The position numbers and the translations under genes are program-made. From positions 1-43,209 of the forward strand of contig CAYVQT010000027.1 of the NCBI GenBank assembly GCA_964453665.1: a DNA stretch of 43,209 bases, read 5' to 3'. The notes below the pieces were generated by a model. The model made no database searches. It worked only from the letters and a program-made list of their open reading frames with translations, and was not told where the DNA came from. Shown piece after piece: positions 24,334 through 32,614 of the stretch (the first letter of the stretch is position 1; every line of letters starts with the position of its first letter). This DNA comes from DAOUTY01 sp964453665. GTDB lineage: Bacteria; Chloroflexota; Dehalococcoidia; SZUA-161.

Positions 24334-25326
24334 ATGGGCTTTGAAAATCAAGATGTCGAACGGAAAGAGCTCTCAATACTAAAGGTTTTGAGTGAATGCC
24401 AGGAGCCCGTGGGTGCCAGAATCACGGCCCAACGTCTAAAGGATCACGGTATTGAACTGGGAGAAAGGACAGTCAGATACCATCTCAAGCTCATGGATGA
24501 GCGTGGGCTTACGCGCCTTGTAGGCCGAGACGGCCGGCTGCTCACAAACCAGGGGGAGGATGAGCTTAGAAGCGCGCTGGTTAAGGACAAGGTAGGATTG
24601 GCTATCTCCAAGATTAATGTGCTTGCGTTTGGTACCGACTTCGATTACGAAAAGCTCCGCGGTTCGATTCCCGTCAATATCTCATTCTTCCCCAAAGAGA
24701 AGTTCATCAGGGCGCTACAGGCAATGAAGCCTGCCTTTGAGCACGGATTTTGTGTGAGCGATCTGGTAGCAGTCGCTCCCGAGGGAGAACGTCTTGGTGA
24801 ATTGATTGTCCCTGACGGCAAGATGGGTCTAGCTACCGTTAGCAGCATTGTGATAAATGGAGCTCTGCTAAAGACCGGGGTCCCTGTTGAGTCCAAGTTC
24901 GGCGGCATACTTCAGGTGCGAAATCATAAGCCCCTCCGCTTTATTGAACTCATACAGTATGCAGGCTCTTCACTCGACCCTTCAGAGGTGTTTATAAGAG
25001 CAAAGATGACAAACGTTAGAGCGGCAGCAAAGAGCGGAGACGGTAAAATACTGGCCAACTTCTGCGAAATACCAGCGGTCTGCCGCAAAATAGCAGACGA
25101 GGTTCTAGCCAGACTGCAAGAGACCCGCTTAGGAGGCCTGTTGGCAATGGGAAACACCAGCGACCCAGTATTTGAAACCAACGTAGCACTTAACAGAATC
25201 GGTACAGTTGTACTTGGGGGTATGAATCCCCTAGCCGCTGCGGAGGAAGCGGGCTTTGAAGCTGACAATCATGCTATGTGTACTCTACTCGACTACAAGG
25301 ACCTGGTTATATTCGGGGAGCTCTGA
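24334..25326 (+). CDS. NrpR-like regulator, copy 2
   Basis: A 330-residue regulator collinear with copy 1 from first to last residue. It shares the winged helix (SECQEPVGARITAQRLKDHG, RYHLKLMDERGL) and the NrpR domain blocks RGSIPVNISFFPKE, FCVSDLVAV, GALLKTGVP, FGGILQVRNH and VLGGMNPLAAAEEAG. The two are recent paralogues; differences concentrate in residues 95-110, 150-165 and 285-300, which could change effector response. AAAGGA precedes ATG closely. The gene is followed 131 bp later by the second glutamate-synthase-like gene, repeating the pairing seen in the first operon. Confidence 0.85.
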   Translation: MGFENQDVERKELSILKVLSECQEPVGARITAQRLKDHGIELGERTVRYHLKLMDERGLTRLVGRDGRLLTNQGEDELRSALVKDKVGLAISKINVLAFGTDFDYEKLRGSIPVNISFFPKEKFIRALQAMKPAFEHGFCVSDLVAVAPEGERLGELIVPDGKMGLATVSSIVINGALLKTGVPVESKFGGILQVRNHKPLRFIELIQYAGSSLDPSEVFIRAKMTNVRAAAKSGDGKILANFCEIPAVCRKIADEVLARLQETRLGGLLAMGNTSDPVFETNVALNRIGTVVLGGMNPLAAAEEAGFEADNHAMCTLLDYKDLVIFGEL

Positions 25327-25457
25327 ATGCGGAAGCTGCGAGCAATACACTACCCGAATTTGAAGGATAGCACATTTGGGGGAATTATATGACCCGTCGA
25401 ACATAGACCAGCCGATAGACCTCTCGTAAAACAACTTAAGAAAAGGAGTCCCAGAGA

Positions 25458-27104
25458 ATGAATCTGCAAAGACCGAATGCAAACGAGGCTACTAGGACTA
25501 CCAACCGTTCCAAGAGTGTAGTGCCGATGAGTGGCATCTGCACACGCTGCGTCGACGGCTGCACTGGTAACTGCGAGATATTCAAGGCAACCTTCCGCGG
25601 CCGGGAACTGATATATCCGGGGCCATTCGGCGATATTACTGCCGGAGGAGACAAGGACTATCCCATTGATTATTCTCATCTCAATATCCAGGGATATGCC
25701 CTGGGAGCCGAAGGGCTCCCAGACGGTGTAATCGGAGACCCCGACACCGCAGTTTTCCCCGCTGTAAATACCGAGACCGAATACGGATGTAACACCAAAG
25801 TTAAAATGAAGGTCCCGATCTTCACCGGCGCGCTGGGCTCCACGGAGATCGCACGCAAGAACTGGGATCATTTCGCTATCGGTGCTGCCATCAGCGGAAT
25901 TACACTGGTATGTGGCGAAAACGTTTGCGGCATTGACCCGCTTCTGGAACTTGATTCAAACGGTAAGGTTGTTTCAGCACCTGATATGGACCGTAGAATC
26001 GAGATATATCGACGCTACCATCAGGGCTATGGCGAAATCCTGGTGCAGCTGAACGTAGAAGATACAAGGCTGGGTGTTGCGGAATACGTTAATAAAAAGC
26101 ACGGCCTCGAGACCATTGAATTAAAATGGGGACAGGGGGCGAAGTGCATCGGCGGAGAGATCAAGGTAAATAGTCTGGAACGCGCACTGGAACTCCAGAA
26201 ACGCGGCTACATCGTCACCCCCGACCCCTCGAGTCCGGTAAACCAAGCAGCGTTTAAGGACGGAGCTATAAAAGAATTCGAGCGACACAGTAGGCTCGGT
26301 TTCATCGACGAAGAAGATTTCAACGCAGAGGTCCAGCGCCTGAGGAATCTCGGTTTCAAGCGGATAACCTTGAAGACCGGTGCCTACGGTCTGCGCGAGT
26401 TGGCGATGGCCATCAAGTGGAGTTCCATTGCCGGAATCGACCTCCTCACCATAGACGGCGCGTCTGGCGGGACCGGTATGAGCCCCTGGCGAATGATGGA
26501 AGAGTGGGGTATGCCAAGTCTTTACCTTCATGCGGCTGCTTATGAATTCTGCGAGAGTCTGGCAAATAAAGGCGAGCGAGTGCCGGACATAGCCTTCGCC
26601 GGCGGATTCAGCAGCGAGGACGGCGTATTCAAGGCACTCGCCCTTGGCGCACCGTTTACCAAGGCTGTATGCATGGGGCGCGCTTTGATGATCCCGGGAA
26701 TGGTGGGTAAGAACATCCAGCAATGGCTGAGGGACGGCAAGTTGCCGAGTACAGTGAGTCAATTTGGCTCAACTCCCGAGGAGATTTTCATAAACTATGA
26801 AGACATACTGAACATAGTTGGCAGAGATGAAATGCCGAATATCCCCCTCGGAGCCGTAGGAATCTACAGCTACGCCGAGAAGATTAAGGTCGGACTGCAG
26901 CAGTTGATGGCAGGCGCCAGGTGCTTCAGCATACCAGCGATTACCAGACGCGAACTCATGTCCCTTACTGAAGAATGCGCCAAGGTGACAGGAATACCCT
27001 ATCTGATGAATGCCTACAGAGAAGAGGCCATGGATATTCTAGGTGGCAGGTCCTATAGGCCAAGCGTACGATTGGCATCCGCCGTATCAGATCGACAAAG
27101 TTGA
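25458..27104 (+). CDS. Divergent glutamate-synthase-like FMN protein, copy 2
   Basis: A 548-residue paralogue of the protein at 22179. It shares VVPMSGICTRCVDGCTGNC, with cysteines C28, C31, C35 and C39 in the same CX2CX3CX3C spacing, and the barrel blocks CGENVCGID, ELKWGQGAKCIGGE, LTIDGASGGTGMSPWRMMEE and ALALGAPFTKAV. It also lacks the CX5CX4C 3Fe-4S motif and any glutaminase domain. It carries about 20 extra residues at the C terminus. AAGGAG lies 10 bases before ATG. No NuoEF-like genes accompany this copy, so it may use another electron donor or partner with the first module. Confidence 0.8.
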   Translation: MNLQRPNANEATRTTNRSKSVVPMSGICTRCVDGCTGNCEIFKATFRGRELIYPGPFGDITAGGDKDYPIDYSHLNIQGYALGAEGLPDGVIGDPDTAVFPAVNTETEYGCNTKVKMKVPIFTGALGSTEIARKNWDHFAIGAAISGITLVCGENVCGIDPLLELDSNGKVVSAPDMDRRIEIYRRYHQGYGEILVQLNVEDTRLGVAEYVNKKHGLETIELKWGQGAKCIGGEIKVNSLERALELQKRGYIVTPDPSSPVNQAAFKDGAIKEFERHSRLGFIDEEDFNAEVQRLRNLGFKRITLKTGAYGLRELAMAIKWSSIAGIDLLTIDGASGGTGMSPWRMMEEWGMPSLYLHAAAYEFCESLANKGERVPDIAFAGGFSSEDGVFKALALGAPFTKAVCMGRALMIPGMVGKNIQQWLRDGKLPSTVSQFGSTPEEIFINYEDILNIVGRDEMPNIPLGAVGIYSYAEKIKVGLQQLMAGARCFSIPAITRRELMSLTEECAKVTGIPYLMNAYREEAMDILGGRSYRPSVRLASAVSDRQS

Positions 27105-27345
27105 TTGATGGATTCCTGAACTAATCGAATAATTGTTGATGCAGGCTACCCGGGGTAACCCCGGTCGCTTTTACCCAAATTCATCTCTTCAAACGGCATC
27201 ATGCTCTCTTGACCGTACGTTCACGCGGTGATCTCCGCCCTGGAACAAGCGCACCGCTTCTGTAGCTATCTTACACGAATATAACCACCTGTAGAACCGT
27301 TTCAGTACTACGGACCCGTCAGATGTATGATTCCTATTAATGTCA

Positions 27346-27354
27346 TGATATAAT
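27346..27354 (+). promoter_or_regulatory. Extended -10 promoter of nrpR3
   Basis: TG-a-TATAAT, an extended -10 element with no good -35, 38 bp before the ATG at 27392. The rest of the 27105-27391 gap shows no gene. Confidence 0.55.
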
Positions 27355-27388
27355 AACGCTGGTTAGGTCCAGAACGCTCCGAAAGGTC
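27355..27388 (+). promoter_or_regulatory. Tandem direct repeats between promoter and nrpR3
   Basis: AACGCT occurs at 27355 and 27373, and AGGTC at 27365 and 27384, giving two units of about 18 bp in tandem between the -10 box and the start codon. This position suits a repressor site. It does not resemble the GGCA-N6-TTCC sites of copies 1 and 2. Confidence 0.4.
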
Positions 27389-27391
27389 GGC

Positions 27392-28387
27392 ATGGTACAA
27401 AGTGCTAGCTCGGACGCCGAAAGAAAAATTATATCCATACTGAAAGTCCTTAGTGAATCTTCCGAGCCCCTCGGATCAATCACAATTGCCCGGGAACTTG
27501 AGCGCTACGGCATCTTCTTAAGTGAGAGAGCGGTAAGATACCACCTAAGAATAACAGACGAGAGAGGCCATACTCAGCCCCTTGGGCGAGACGGCAGAAT
27601 GATCACTCCCCGTGGACTTGAGGAACTACGACTGGCATTAGCGCCTGATAATGTCGGCTTCGTTCTGGAAAAGCTCGAGACGCTAGCTTTCTACACTACG
27701 TTTGACCCGTACACAAAAACCGGCCGGCTCGCAATCAATACCTCAATCTTTGCTGAAGATAGCTTCAAACAGGCCCTACCGCTAATGCGAGAGGTATTTA
27801 AAGCAGGGCTCTGCGTCAGCGAATATGTAGCTATAGCCTCGGAGGGCGAAAAGCTGGGAGACGTAGTCATACCAAGGGGGAAGGTGGGCTTAGCGACTGT
27901 ATGCAGTGTAACCATAAATGGAGTGCTGCTCAAAGCGGGTATACCAATAGAATCGCGATTTGGCGGTATCCTCGAAATCAGAGAGCCCAAGCCAAGGCGC
28001 TTCGTAGCTATAATCAATTATGAAGGCACATCTCTGGATCCATCCGAGCAATACATACGAGCTAAAATGACAAGTGTAGGCGAGGTCGCCAAGACCGGTA
28101 ATGGCAGAATACTGGCCAATTTCCGGGAGATACCGGCGCCATCAAGGTCGATTGTCGAGGAGAAAGTCAGGGCACTCAAAGAGGCTGGTATAGGCGGGGT
28201 CTACGTTATAGGAAACACAAGCGAGGCTGTTTGTCAGATCGCAGTGGGCACAAACAGGATAGGGATAGTGCTCCTGGGTGGTTTGAATCCCGTGGCTGCG
28301 GTTGCAGAAACGGGTGTCGAGGTCGAAAACATAGGTGAAAGCGGTACAATCGATTTCGAACAAATGCAGAGTGTTTGGACACTCTAA
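27392..28387 (+). CDS. NrpR-like regulator, copy 3 (diverged)
   Basis: A 331-residue member of the same family. The winged helix is residues about 8-72 (SILKVLSESSEPLGSITIAREL, RYHLRITDERGH, LGRDGRMITPRG). The NrpR domain includes GRLAINTSIFAED, LCVSEYVAIASEGEKLGDVVIP, GVLLKAGIP, FGGILEIREP and VLLGGLNPVAAVAETG. It differs from copies 1 and 2 far more than they differ from each other and has different upstream repeats, so it probably recognises different DNA or a different signal. No gene follows it on the same strand, so it seems to be a single-gene unit. Confidence 0.83.
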   Translation: MVQSASSDAERKIISILKVLSESSEPLGSITIARELERYGIFLSERAVRYHLRITDERGHTQPLGRDGRMITPRGLEELRLALAPDNVGFVLEKLETLAFYTTFDPYTKTGRLAINTSIFAEDSFKQALPLMREVFKAGLCVSEYVAIASEGEKLGDVVIPRGKVGLATVCSVTINGVLLKAGIPIESRFGGILEIREPKPRRFVAIINYEGTSLDPSEQYIRAKMTSVGEVAKTGNGRILANFREIPAPSRSIVEEKVRALKEAGIGGVYVIGNTSEAVCQIAVGTNRIGIVLLGGLNPVAAVAETGVEVENIGESGTIDFEQMQSVWTL

Positions 28388-28867
28388 TCAAGCCCAGCAA
28401 CACGTCAATACAGTGCCGCCTCGCTGTAACTCAGTTCTGACCAAGGAATTGACGCAGAGAACCATAGTCAGCCTGAAACGGTTTCATGGACCGGGACATC
28501 AGGATACCGAATAGGGTTCTTGAAATTTGGGTGCTCCAGTTCGATCAACTTAGCAATCTCCCACATGCGGTGCATGCTTCACGCTGTAATCGGCCACCGA
28601 ATCGATGCCCATACCCGCAGGACGGGAGCATGGTAATAGCATAACAAAACCGCCACTAACTCACTCAGGCAACTTAACTTTTCGAGTCTGACGATAGCAG
28701 CTTGACCGCAGCGAAGTACATTGACCCCGAATCGGCGTTAGTTCCCCGGCATATTGCCCGAGCATTGACAGTCGAGGCGCACATAGTTACAATCAGCTTG
28801 GCTACAGGCGAGACGCTAGTATCACGAAACGGAGCAGTAATTCAACCGTTCGGCGAAATAGAAACAG
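28388..28867 (+). other. Gene-free spacer before tRNA-Lys
   Basis: I see no supported gene in these 480 bp. An open frame at 28702-28905 runs into the tRNA and has no ribosome site, so it was not called. No clear tRNA promoter was identified. Confidence 0.4.
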
Positions 28868-28940
28868 GGGCCGTTAGCTCAGGGGTTAGAGCACCTGACT
28901 TTTAATCAGGGTGTCGTTGGTTCGAATCCAACACGGCTCA
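28868..28940 (+). tRNA. tRNA-Lys (anticodon TTT)
   Basis: A 73-nt cloverleaf. Acceptor GGGCCGT pairs with ACGGCTC; D arm GCTC/GAGC; anticodon stem CCTGA/TCAGG with loop CTTTTAA (anticodon TTT); variable loop GTGTC; T arm GTTGG-TTCGAAT-CCAAC; discriminator A. CCA is not encoded. Its 3' portion is the integration site of the element to the right, and the integrase gene ends inside it on the opposite strand. Confidence 0.95.
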
Positions 28941-30148
28941 CTCTCAGCCCCACCCCTATTTGCTAACATTTTGCTAACATCGCCCTTTGATTTTACTTCA
29001 GCATCCGGTTCTAATATTCTGTCAAACTTTTCCGCCGCTTCCTCTTGTATTCCGGGTAAAACGTGGCTGTAAATGTCCAGCGTAATGCCTATATTGGCAT
29101 GTCCTATACGCTCTGAGACGACCTTTGGATGAACACCCGCCTTGAGCATCAAAGTGGCATGTGTATGCCTTAAATCATGTATTCTGAGGCTTCTCAGACC
29201 AGTTTTTTTGATGATACGCCGGAAGGCTAGCGTTACCGCATTTGGGTTAATCGGGCTGCCATCAGGCCGGATAAAGACGAAATCATCAGCATTAAGGCTA
29301 ACGCCGAGCTGAATCCTCAGTAATTCTTGGTCAATCCGATATGCCTTGAACAATTCCACCAGAGCAGGTGTAAGAACAACACTGCGCCGGCTCTGTGCTG
29401 TCTTTGGCTCTTTGATAATGTAATCACCATTGCCTAGCTTGTACGCCGTTTCAACTACTGTCAAAGTGTCTTTTACTAAATCCAGATTACGCCACCTTAA
29501 CGCCAGAAGTTCACCACGCCGTAATCCAGTGTAAAGCAGAGTAGCGAAGTAAACGTAATAATCCGTTTCTTGTGCTGTATCCAGAAAACTTTTCACTTCT
29601 TCCGTTGATAGCGTTCTCATGGTAACCCTTTGCACTCTGGGTGGCTGCACCACATCGGCCACGTTGCGCACCACCATTCCCATCTTCACCGCATAATTAA
29701 GTGCTTTGGACAATATCCTGTGATGATAAACAACGCTTCTAGCCGAGAGACCACCCTTTCCATCAGCCCTACCATTGCTCAACTTCTCTGCATAATAACT
29801 CTGTATATGCTGAGGCTGTAAATCAGCGAGCATAACCTTTCCGAGTGATGGTATCAAGTGACGCTCAACAATAGAAGAGTAGCTTTCCTGTGTCCTGTTA
29901 GTTGTATTCATTGAAGCGTAATCCTTGAGCCACTGCCTTAGCCAATCCCCAAGAGTAACCTTGTTAGGCTTTACGTATGCCCCTTGCTCAAGAGATATCA
30001 CCACTTCATGAAGTACACGCTGCGCGTCTCTCTTTTTACCTTTGACAGTCTGCGACTTCTGCCGCCGCCTACCAGTTACCGTATCGGCTGGCATATCATA
30101 GAATATTTCCCAACTTCCTTTTGCCCTCTGCCGTATATGACCTTTCAT
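28886..30148 (-). CDS. int: Tyrosine recombinase (integrase)
   Basis: A 420-residue phage/ICE-type integrase. Residues 1-60 are an arm-binding (AP2-like) domain, 64-160 the core-binding domain, 175-370 the catalytic domain. Catalytic residues are visible: R210 in TGLRRGELL, H324 and R327 in HDLRHTH, H350 in GHANIG and Y360 in DIYSHVLPG. The last 20 residues or so (CWIRTNDTLIKS...) are encoded antisense to the tRNA 3' end, so integration keeps both genes intact. Its start overlaps the excisionase stop (ATGA). It probably catalyses insertion and, with the excisionase, removal of this element. Confidence 0.95.
   Translation of the reverse strand: MKGHIRQRAKGSWEIFYDMPADTVTGRRRQKSQTVKGKKRDAQRVLHEVVISLEQGAYVKPNKVTLGDWLRQWLKDYASMNTTNRTQESYSSIVERHLIPSLGKVMLADLQPQHIQSYYAEKLSNGRADGKGGLSARSVVYHHRILSKALNYAVKMGMVVRNVADVVQPPRVQRVTMRTLSTEEVKSFLDTAQETDYYVYFATLLYTGLRRGELLALRWRNLDLVKDTLTVVETAYKLGNGDYIIKEPKTAQSRRSVVLTPALVELFKAYRIDQELLRIQLGVSLNADDFVFIRPDGSPINPNAVTLAFRRIIKKTGLRSLRIHDLRHTHATLMLKAGVHPKVVSERIGHANIGITLDIYSHVLPGIQEEAAEKFDRILEPDAEVKSKGDVSKMLANRGGAESEPCWIRTNDTLIKSQVL
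28899..28943 (+). repeat. attL-type site in the 3' end of tRNA-Lys
   Basis: This 45-bp stretch from the anticodon loop to just beyond the tRNA is repeated at 33809-33853. The first 19 bp and the last 13 bp are identical; the T-stem differs in both strands so that pairing is kept (GTTGG/CCAAC here, GTGAG/CTCAC there). Confidence 0.8.
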
Positions 30149-30405
30149 TTTTCCGCCTCGCTTTCTGGCAATATACCAAGCATTTTGTCAAATGTCGCTT
30201 TAGGCACTAACATTCTATGTCCAAATCTTACAATAGGTAATTGTCCGGTCCTTGCAAGTTCATACCCAAAATTACGAGAAAACCCCAGCAGCTGCGCCGC
30301 TTCAGGCACTGTATAGCACAGCTTTTCCTCATTTGTCGGGCGTGGGCTGGCAATGCCATGCCCACCGCCACCCTTTCCCGCGCCTTCTGACTCACCCATC
30401 CTCAT
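30145..30405 (-). CDS. xis: Excisionase / helix-turn-helix DNA-binding protein
   Basis: An 86-residue protein with the AlpA/excisionase MerR-like helix-turn-helix: YTVPEAAQLLGFSRNFGYEL followed by ARTGQLPIVRFGHRMLVPK. Such proteins bind beside att sites and steer integrase toward excision. ATG at 30405 overlaps the preceding stop (ATGA); two GTG codons just upstream are alternatives. The N-terminal 25 residues are Gly-rich and disordered. It is cotranscribed with and overlaps the integrase. Confidence 0.8.
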   Translation of the reverse strand: MRMGESEGAGKGGGGHGIASPRPTNEEKLCYTVPEAAQLLGFSRNFGYELARTGQLPIVRFGHRMLVPKATFDKMLGILPESEAEK

Positions 30406-30863
30406 GCCCACCACTCATACCAAGCATAGGCCAACCCGCTTGCCGTGAAGCACGTGCAAGCACCTAGCATAGATATAAATATAAAACACCGAAAGCTCCT
30501 AGGACTAACACCTGTAAACCTCCTGTGCTTTACGCCTTCCCAAGAGAAATAGGCTGTCATAACTATAGCAATTACTCCGATAACTATAGACAAAAATAAC
30601 ACTATAACAGCTATGGAAAACTCCTGATTGATATAAGGGTTATCTATATCGATTAAAGCCGAAGCCCAGGCCAACGCAGGTGTTGCCCACCATGCCACCA
30701 ATGCCAAAGCAGCAACAATTCCGAATTTCGTGTTTGAGATACCATCGAACCTCTTCTTGCACACATGGCATCTATACTCTCTCTTTCGGTCAAGAGTTTC
30801 AGGCAACTTGTTCTCCGCCTTGCACTTAGGGCAGATTACTTTCACGAGTTTATCCTTACTCAA
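30402..30863 (-). CDS. Zinc-ribbon membrane protein of the element
   Basis: A 153-residue protein of unknown function. The N terminus has two CxxC pairs (ICPKCKAENKLP and YRCHVCKKRF), a zinc ribbon of about 35 residues. Three hydrophobic segments follow (FGIVAALALVAWWATPALAWA, FSIAVIVLFLSIVIGVIAIVMTAYF, FRCFIFISMLGACTCFTASGL). The upstream start is TTG at 30863; GTG at 30845, with AAGGA before it, is a good alternative. It lies between Rep and the excisionase. A role in element maintenance or host-surface change is possible, but nothing shows which. Confidence 0.6.
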   Translation of the reverse strand: MSKDKLVKVICPKCKAENKLPETLDRKREYRCHVCKKRFDGISNTKFGIVAALALVAWWATPALAWASALIDIDNPYINQEFSIAVIVLFLSIVIGVIAIVMTAYFSWEGVKHRRFTGVSPRSFRCFIFISMLGACTCFTASGLAYAWYEWWA

Positions 30864-30885
30864 AGCTTGTTCGTTTTCTTGGTAA

Positions 30886-30906
30886 GAGGGGCTTTCTTAG
30901 CCCCTC
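30886..30906 (-). terminator. Hairpin between Rep and the membrane-protein gene
   Basis: An 8-bp GC-rich stem GAGGGGCT/AGCCCCTC with a 5-nt loop, 20 bp after the Rep stop codon. No T-run follows on the minus strand, so it may be a processing or attenuation hairpin and not a strong terminator. Confidence 0.4.
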
Positions 30907-30925
30907 AGGGTTTGATTATGCCTTC

Positions 30926-31927
30926 TTATACGTTAGTCAAGGCACGCCTGCGGCCTCGCTGCGCTCGACCTTGACTAGCGGACGTCTCCGGCGGATCGTC
31001 TAGATAGTCCTCTAGATTCTCTATGTTCGGAAGTGCCCTAATGACCATACTCAGGTTATCTTCTATCATGCGCCTGGTGGTTGATGTTAAGTACGCCCAC
31101 TCACTAGTCTCTTTATCTTCCTTTGGTAGTTTGTAGCACCTTGAATAGCTGTAAAGCCTTATCTTACGCCTCCAGATGAAGGCCAGCGCCTCATCAGACC
31201 AGCCACCCATCTTGGTAATGTACTTGCAAACATAGCCGCCTATATTTACGTTCTTGGCCTTTTCCACTCTGGTTCGACCAACACCCCACAAGGTTTCCAC
31301 GTCTTCTTTTTCTAGTAGCCAGTTCAGCCGGGGATAGAATAAATGCACGTGGGGATATCCGGTTTTCGACTGTTCCTCTATTACCGAGATGTACTTGGGT
31401 GAGCCGCGACCTAGCCTTCTGTATCTCATCGTTATGTCGTGCTTGAATCTTCTCAGGTCTTCCTGCAGTCTCTCCCACGCTTCCCATCGTGAGTACTCCT
31501 CATGGTCATAGGTGAGAGTAACAAATGTGCCTGGCGCTCTGTAGTGCCTCCCAAACCGAGTCCTGATATTTCGCTGGGCTTTCCGTTTACCGCGCTCGAA
31601 GTACCTTGAGCAATCGCTCGGCTTGACTATCAAACCCCTCTCCGGCTCTTCCCTATGCCTTAGCAGGACTCTCTTCTCTTCCAGTTCGTCTATGTACTCG
31701 GCGAACTCCTCTGCCTCACACGCCATAATCTCATCGTGCGTTAGCACTTCGCCACTCTCACTGTAGCTTTGTGATGTATTATTCGTATAGTGGACGAGGC
31801 CAGAAGGAGCAAACGGCTCAGCTTCGCTTCGCCGTGCTTGTTCATTCCCTCGCCTACCGCTTCGTTCCATGTTCCCTTGCCCTTTCTCCCAGCCAACCTC
31901 ATCCTCAAGTTCTTGAATGCGTCCCAT
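30926..31927 (-). CDS. rep: HUH-type rolling-circle replication initiator (Rep)
   Basis: A 333-residue protein with the three HUH endonuclease motifs: motif 1 FVTLTYD (residues 135-141), motif 2 YPHVHLFYP with metal-binding H193 and H195, and motif 3 GGYVCKYITK with candidate nicking tyrosines Y232 and Y236. Two tyrosines separated by three residues are typical of Rep proteins that reuse both tyrosines. A basic C-terminal tail follows. It starts immediately after the LuxR-type regulator stop, so its level is probably controlled by that gene's promoter. It should nick an origin within the element to start single-strand replication. Confidence 0.8.
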   Translation of the reverse strand: MGRIQELEDEVGWEKGQGNMERSGRRGNEQARRSEAEPFAPSGLVHYTNNTSQSYSESGEVLTHDEIMACEAEEFAEYIDELEEKRVLLRHREEPERGLIVKPSDCSRYFERGKRKAQRNIRTRFGRHYRAPGTFVTLTYDHEEYSRWEAWERLQEDLRRFKHDITMRYRRLGRGSPKYISVIEEQSKTGYPHVHLFYPRLNWLLEKEDVETLWGVGRTRVEKAKNVNIGGYVCKYITKMGGWSDEALAFIWRRKIRLYSYSRCYKLPKEDKETSEWAYLTSTTRRMIEDNLSMVIRALPNIENLEDYLDDPPETSASQGRAQRGRRRALTNV

Positions 31928-32344
31928 TCACTCTTCCGCATCCAGCATTTCTGCGTTACGTTTCAGCATGTAGTCTTCAGCTTCCTCTTTCGTCATCCCT
32001 TCCATCTTCTTCCGGTGCGCTTCCACACTCAGCCTGGCCCTTTCTCTCTCCTCTACTGACAGTGACTCATCAATCTCATCCGAGATCATTTCGATCTTAA
32101 TCAATCCCGCTTGAATCGCTATCTTCAAAGCATGGACATTGTTTTTCGCTCCCAGCTTTTGCGTTAACTTATGAAAATTGTTCTTTACTGTTTGGTATTT
32201 AATTCCTAGTTGCTCCGCGATCTCTTTATTACTGTATCCCTGAGCTGCAAGGGCAAGTATGAATGTTTCTCTTACGTTTAAAGGCTCGCTCTTTGCTTTG
32301 CCAGTCCACCCATTTTCCGGCTCGAAAACTAACCGTATACTCAT
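31928..32344 (-). CDS. LuxR-type helix-turn-helix regulator of the element
   Basis: A 138-residue protein whose residues 22-80 form a LuxR/GerE helix-turn-helix: RETFILALAAQGYSNKEIAE, LGIKYQTVKNNFHKLTQKLG, NNVHALKIAIQAGLI. It has no receiver or ligand domain; the remainder is a charged helical tail with SVEERERARLSVEAHRKKMEG. It is the first gene of the minus-strand unit and directly precedes rep, so control of replication or excision is likely. An extended -10 element and repeated GTAC sequences lie just upstream. Confidence 0.78.
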   Translation of the reverse strand: MSIRLVFEPENGWTGKAKSEPLNVRETFILALAAQGYSNKEIAEQLGIKYQTVKNNFHKLTQKLGAKNNVHALKIAIQAGLIKIEMISDEIDESLSVEERERARLSVEAHRKKMEGMTKEEAEDYMLKRNAEMLDAEE

Positions 32345-32614
32345 AATTCCATCCCTGACTAGAGTACCATGTCGAGTACTACAGTACCTATTATATCATA
32401 AATGTCAAATATTCAAAGAACATGATCTTCCACTTGCCATTTATTCATGATTTTTGAGATTCATCAATATAAACAATACTCCCTTTGCCATACATCTTGA
32501 CTTCTAAGTTAAATTCCGTTATATTACTTCCGCGATTTTCGTACAATAAATAACTTGCCATACCACACTATTGCAAAGTTATATTCTTAACCGAAGGGGT
32601 AAAAAAGAGGAATC
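32345..32614. promoter_or_regulatory. Divergent AT-rich control region, possible replication origin
   Basis: On the minus strand TG-a-TATAAT (32390-32398) is an extended -10 for the regulator-rep unit. Between it and the start codon, GTAC occurs three times (32364, 32376, 32384) as AGTACC/GAGTACT/AGTACC, a possible operator. The region 32400-32600 is very AT-rich and feeds the plus-strand lipoprotein gene. No Rep nick site could be identified with confidence. Confidence 0.4.

Noticed and set aside
28702..28905. Plus-strand frame of 67 codons overlapping tRNA-Lys
   Set aside because: No ribosome site, no known domain, and it would run through the tRNA body.
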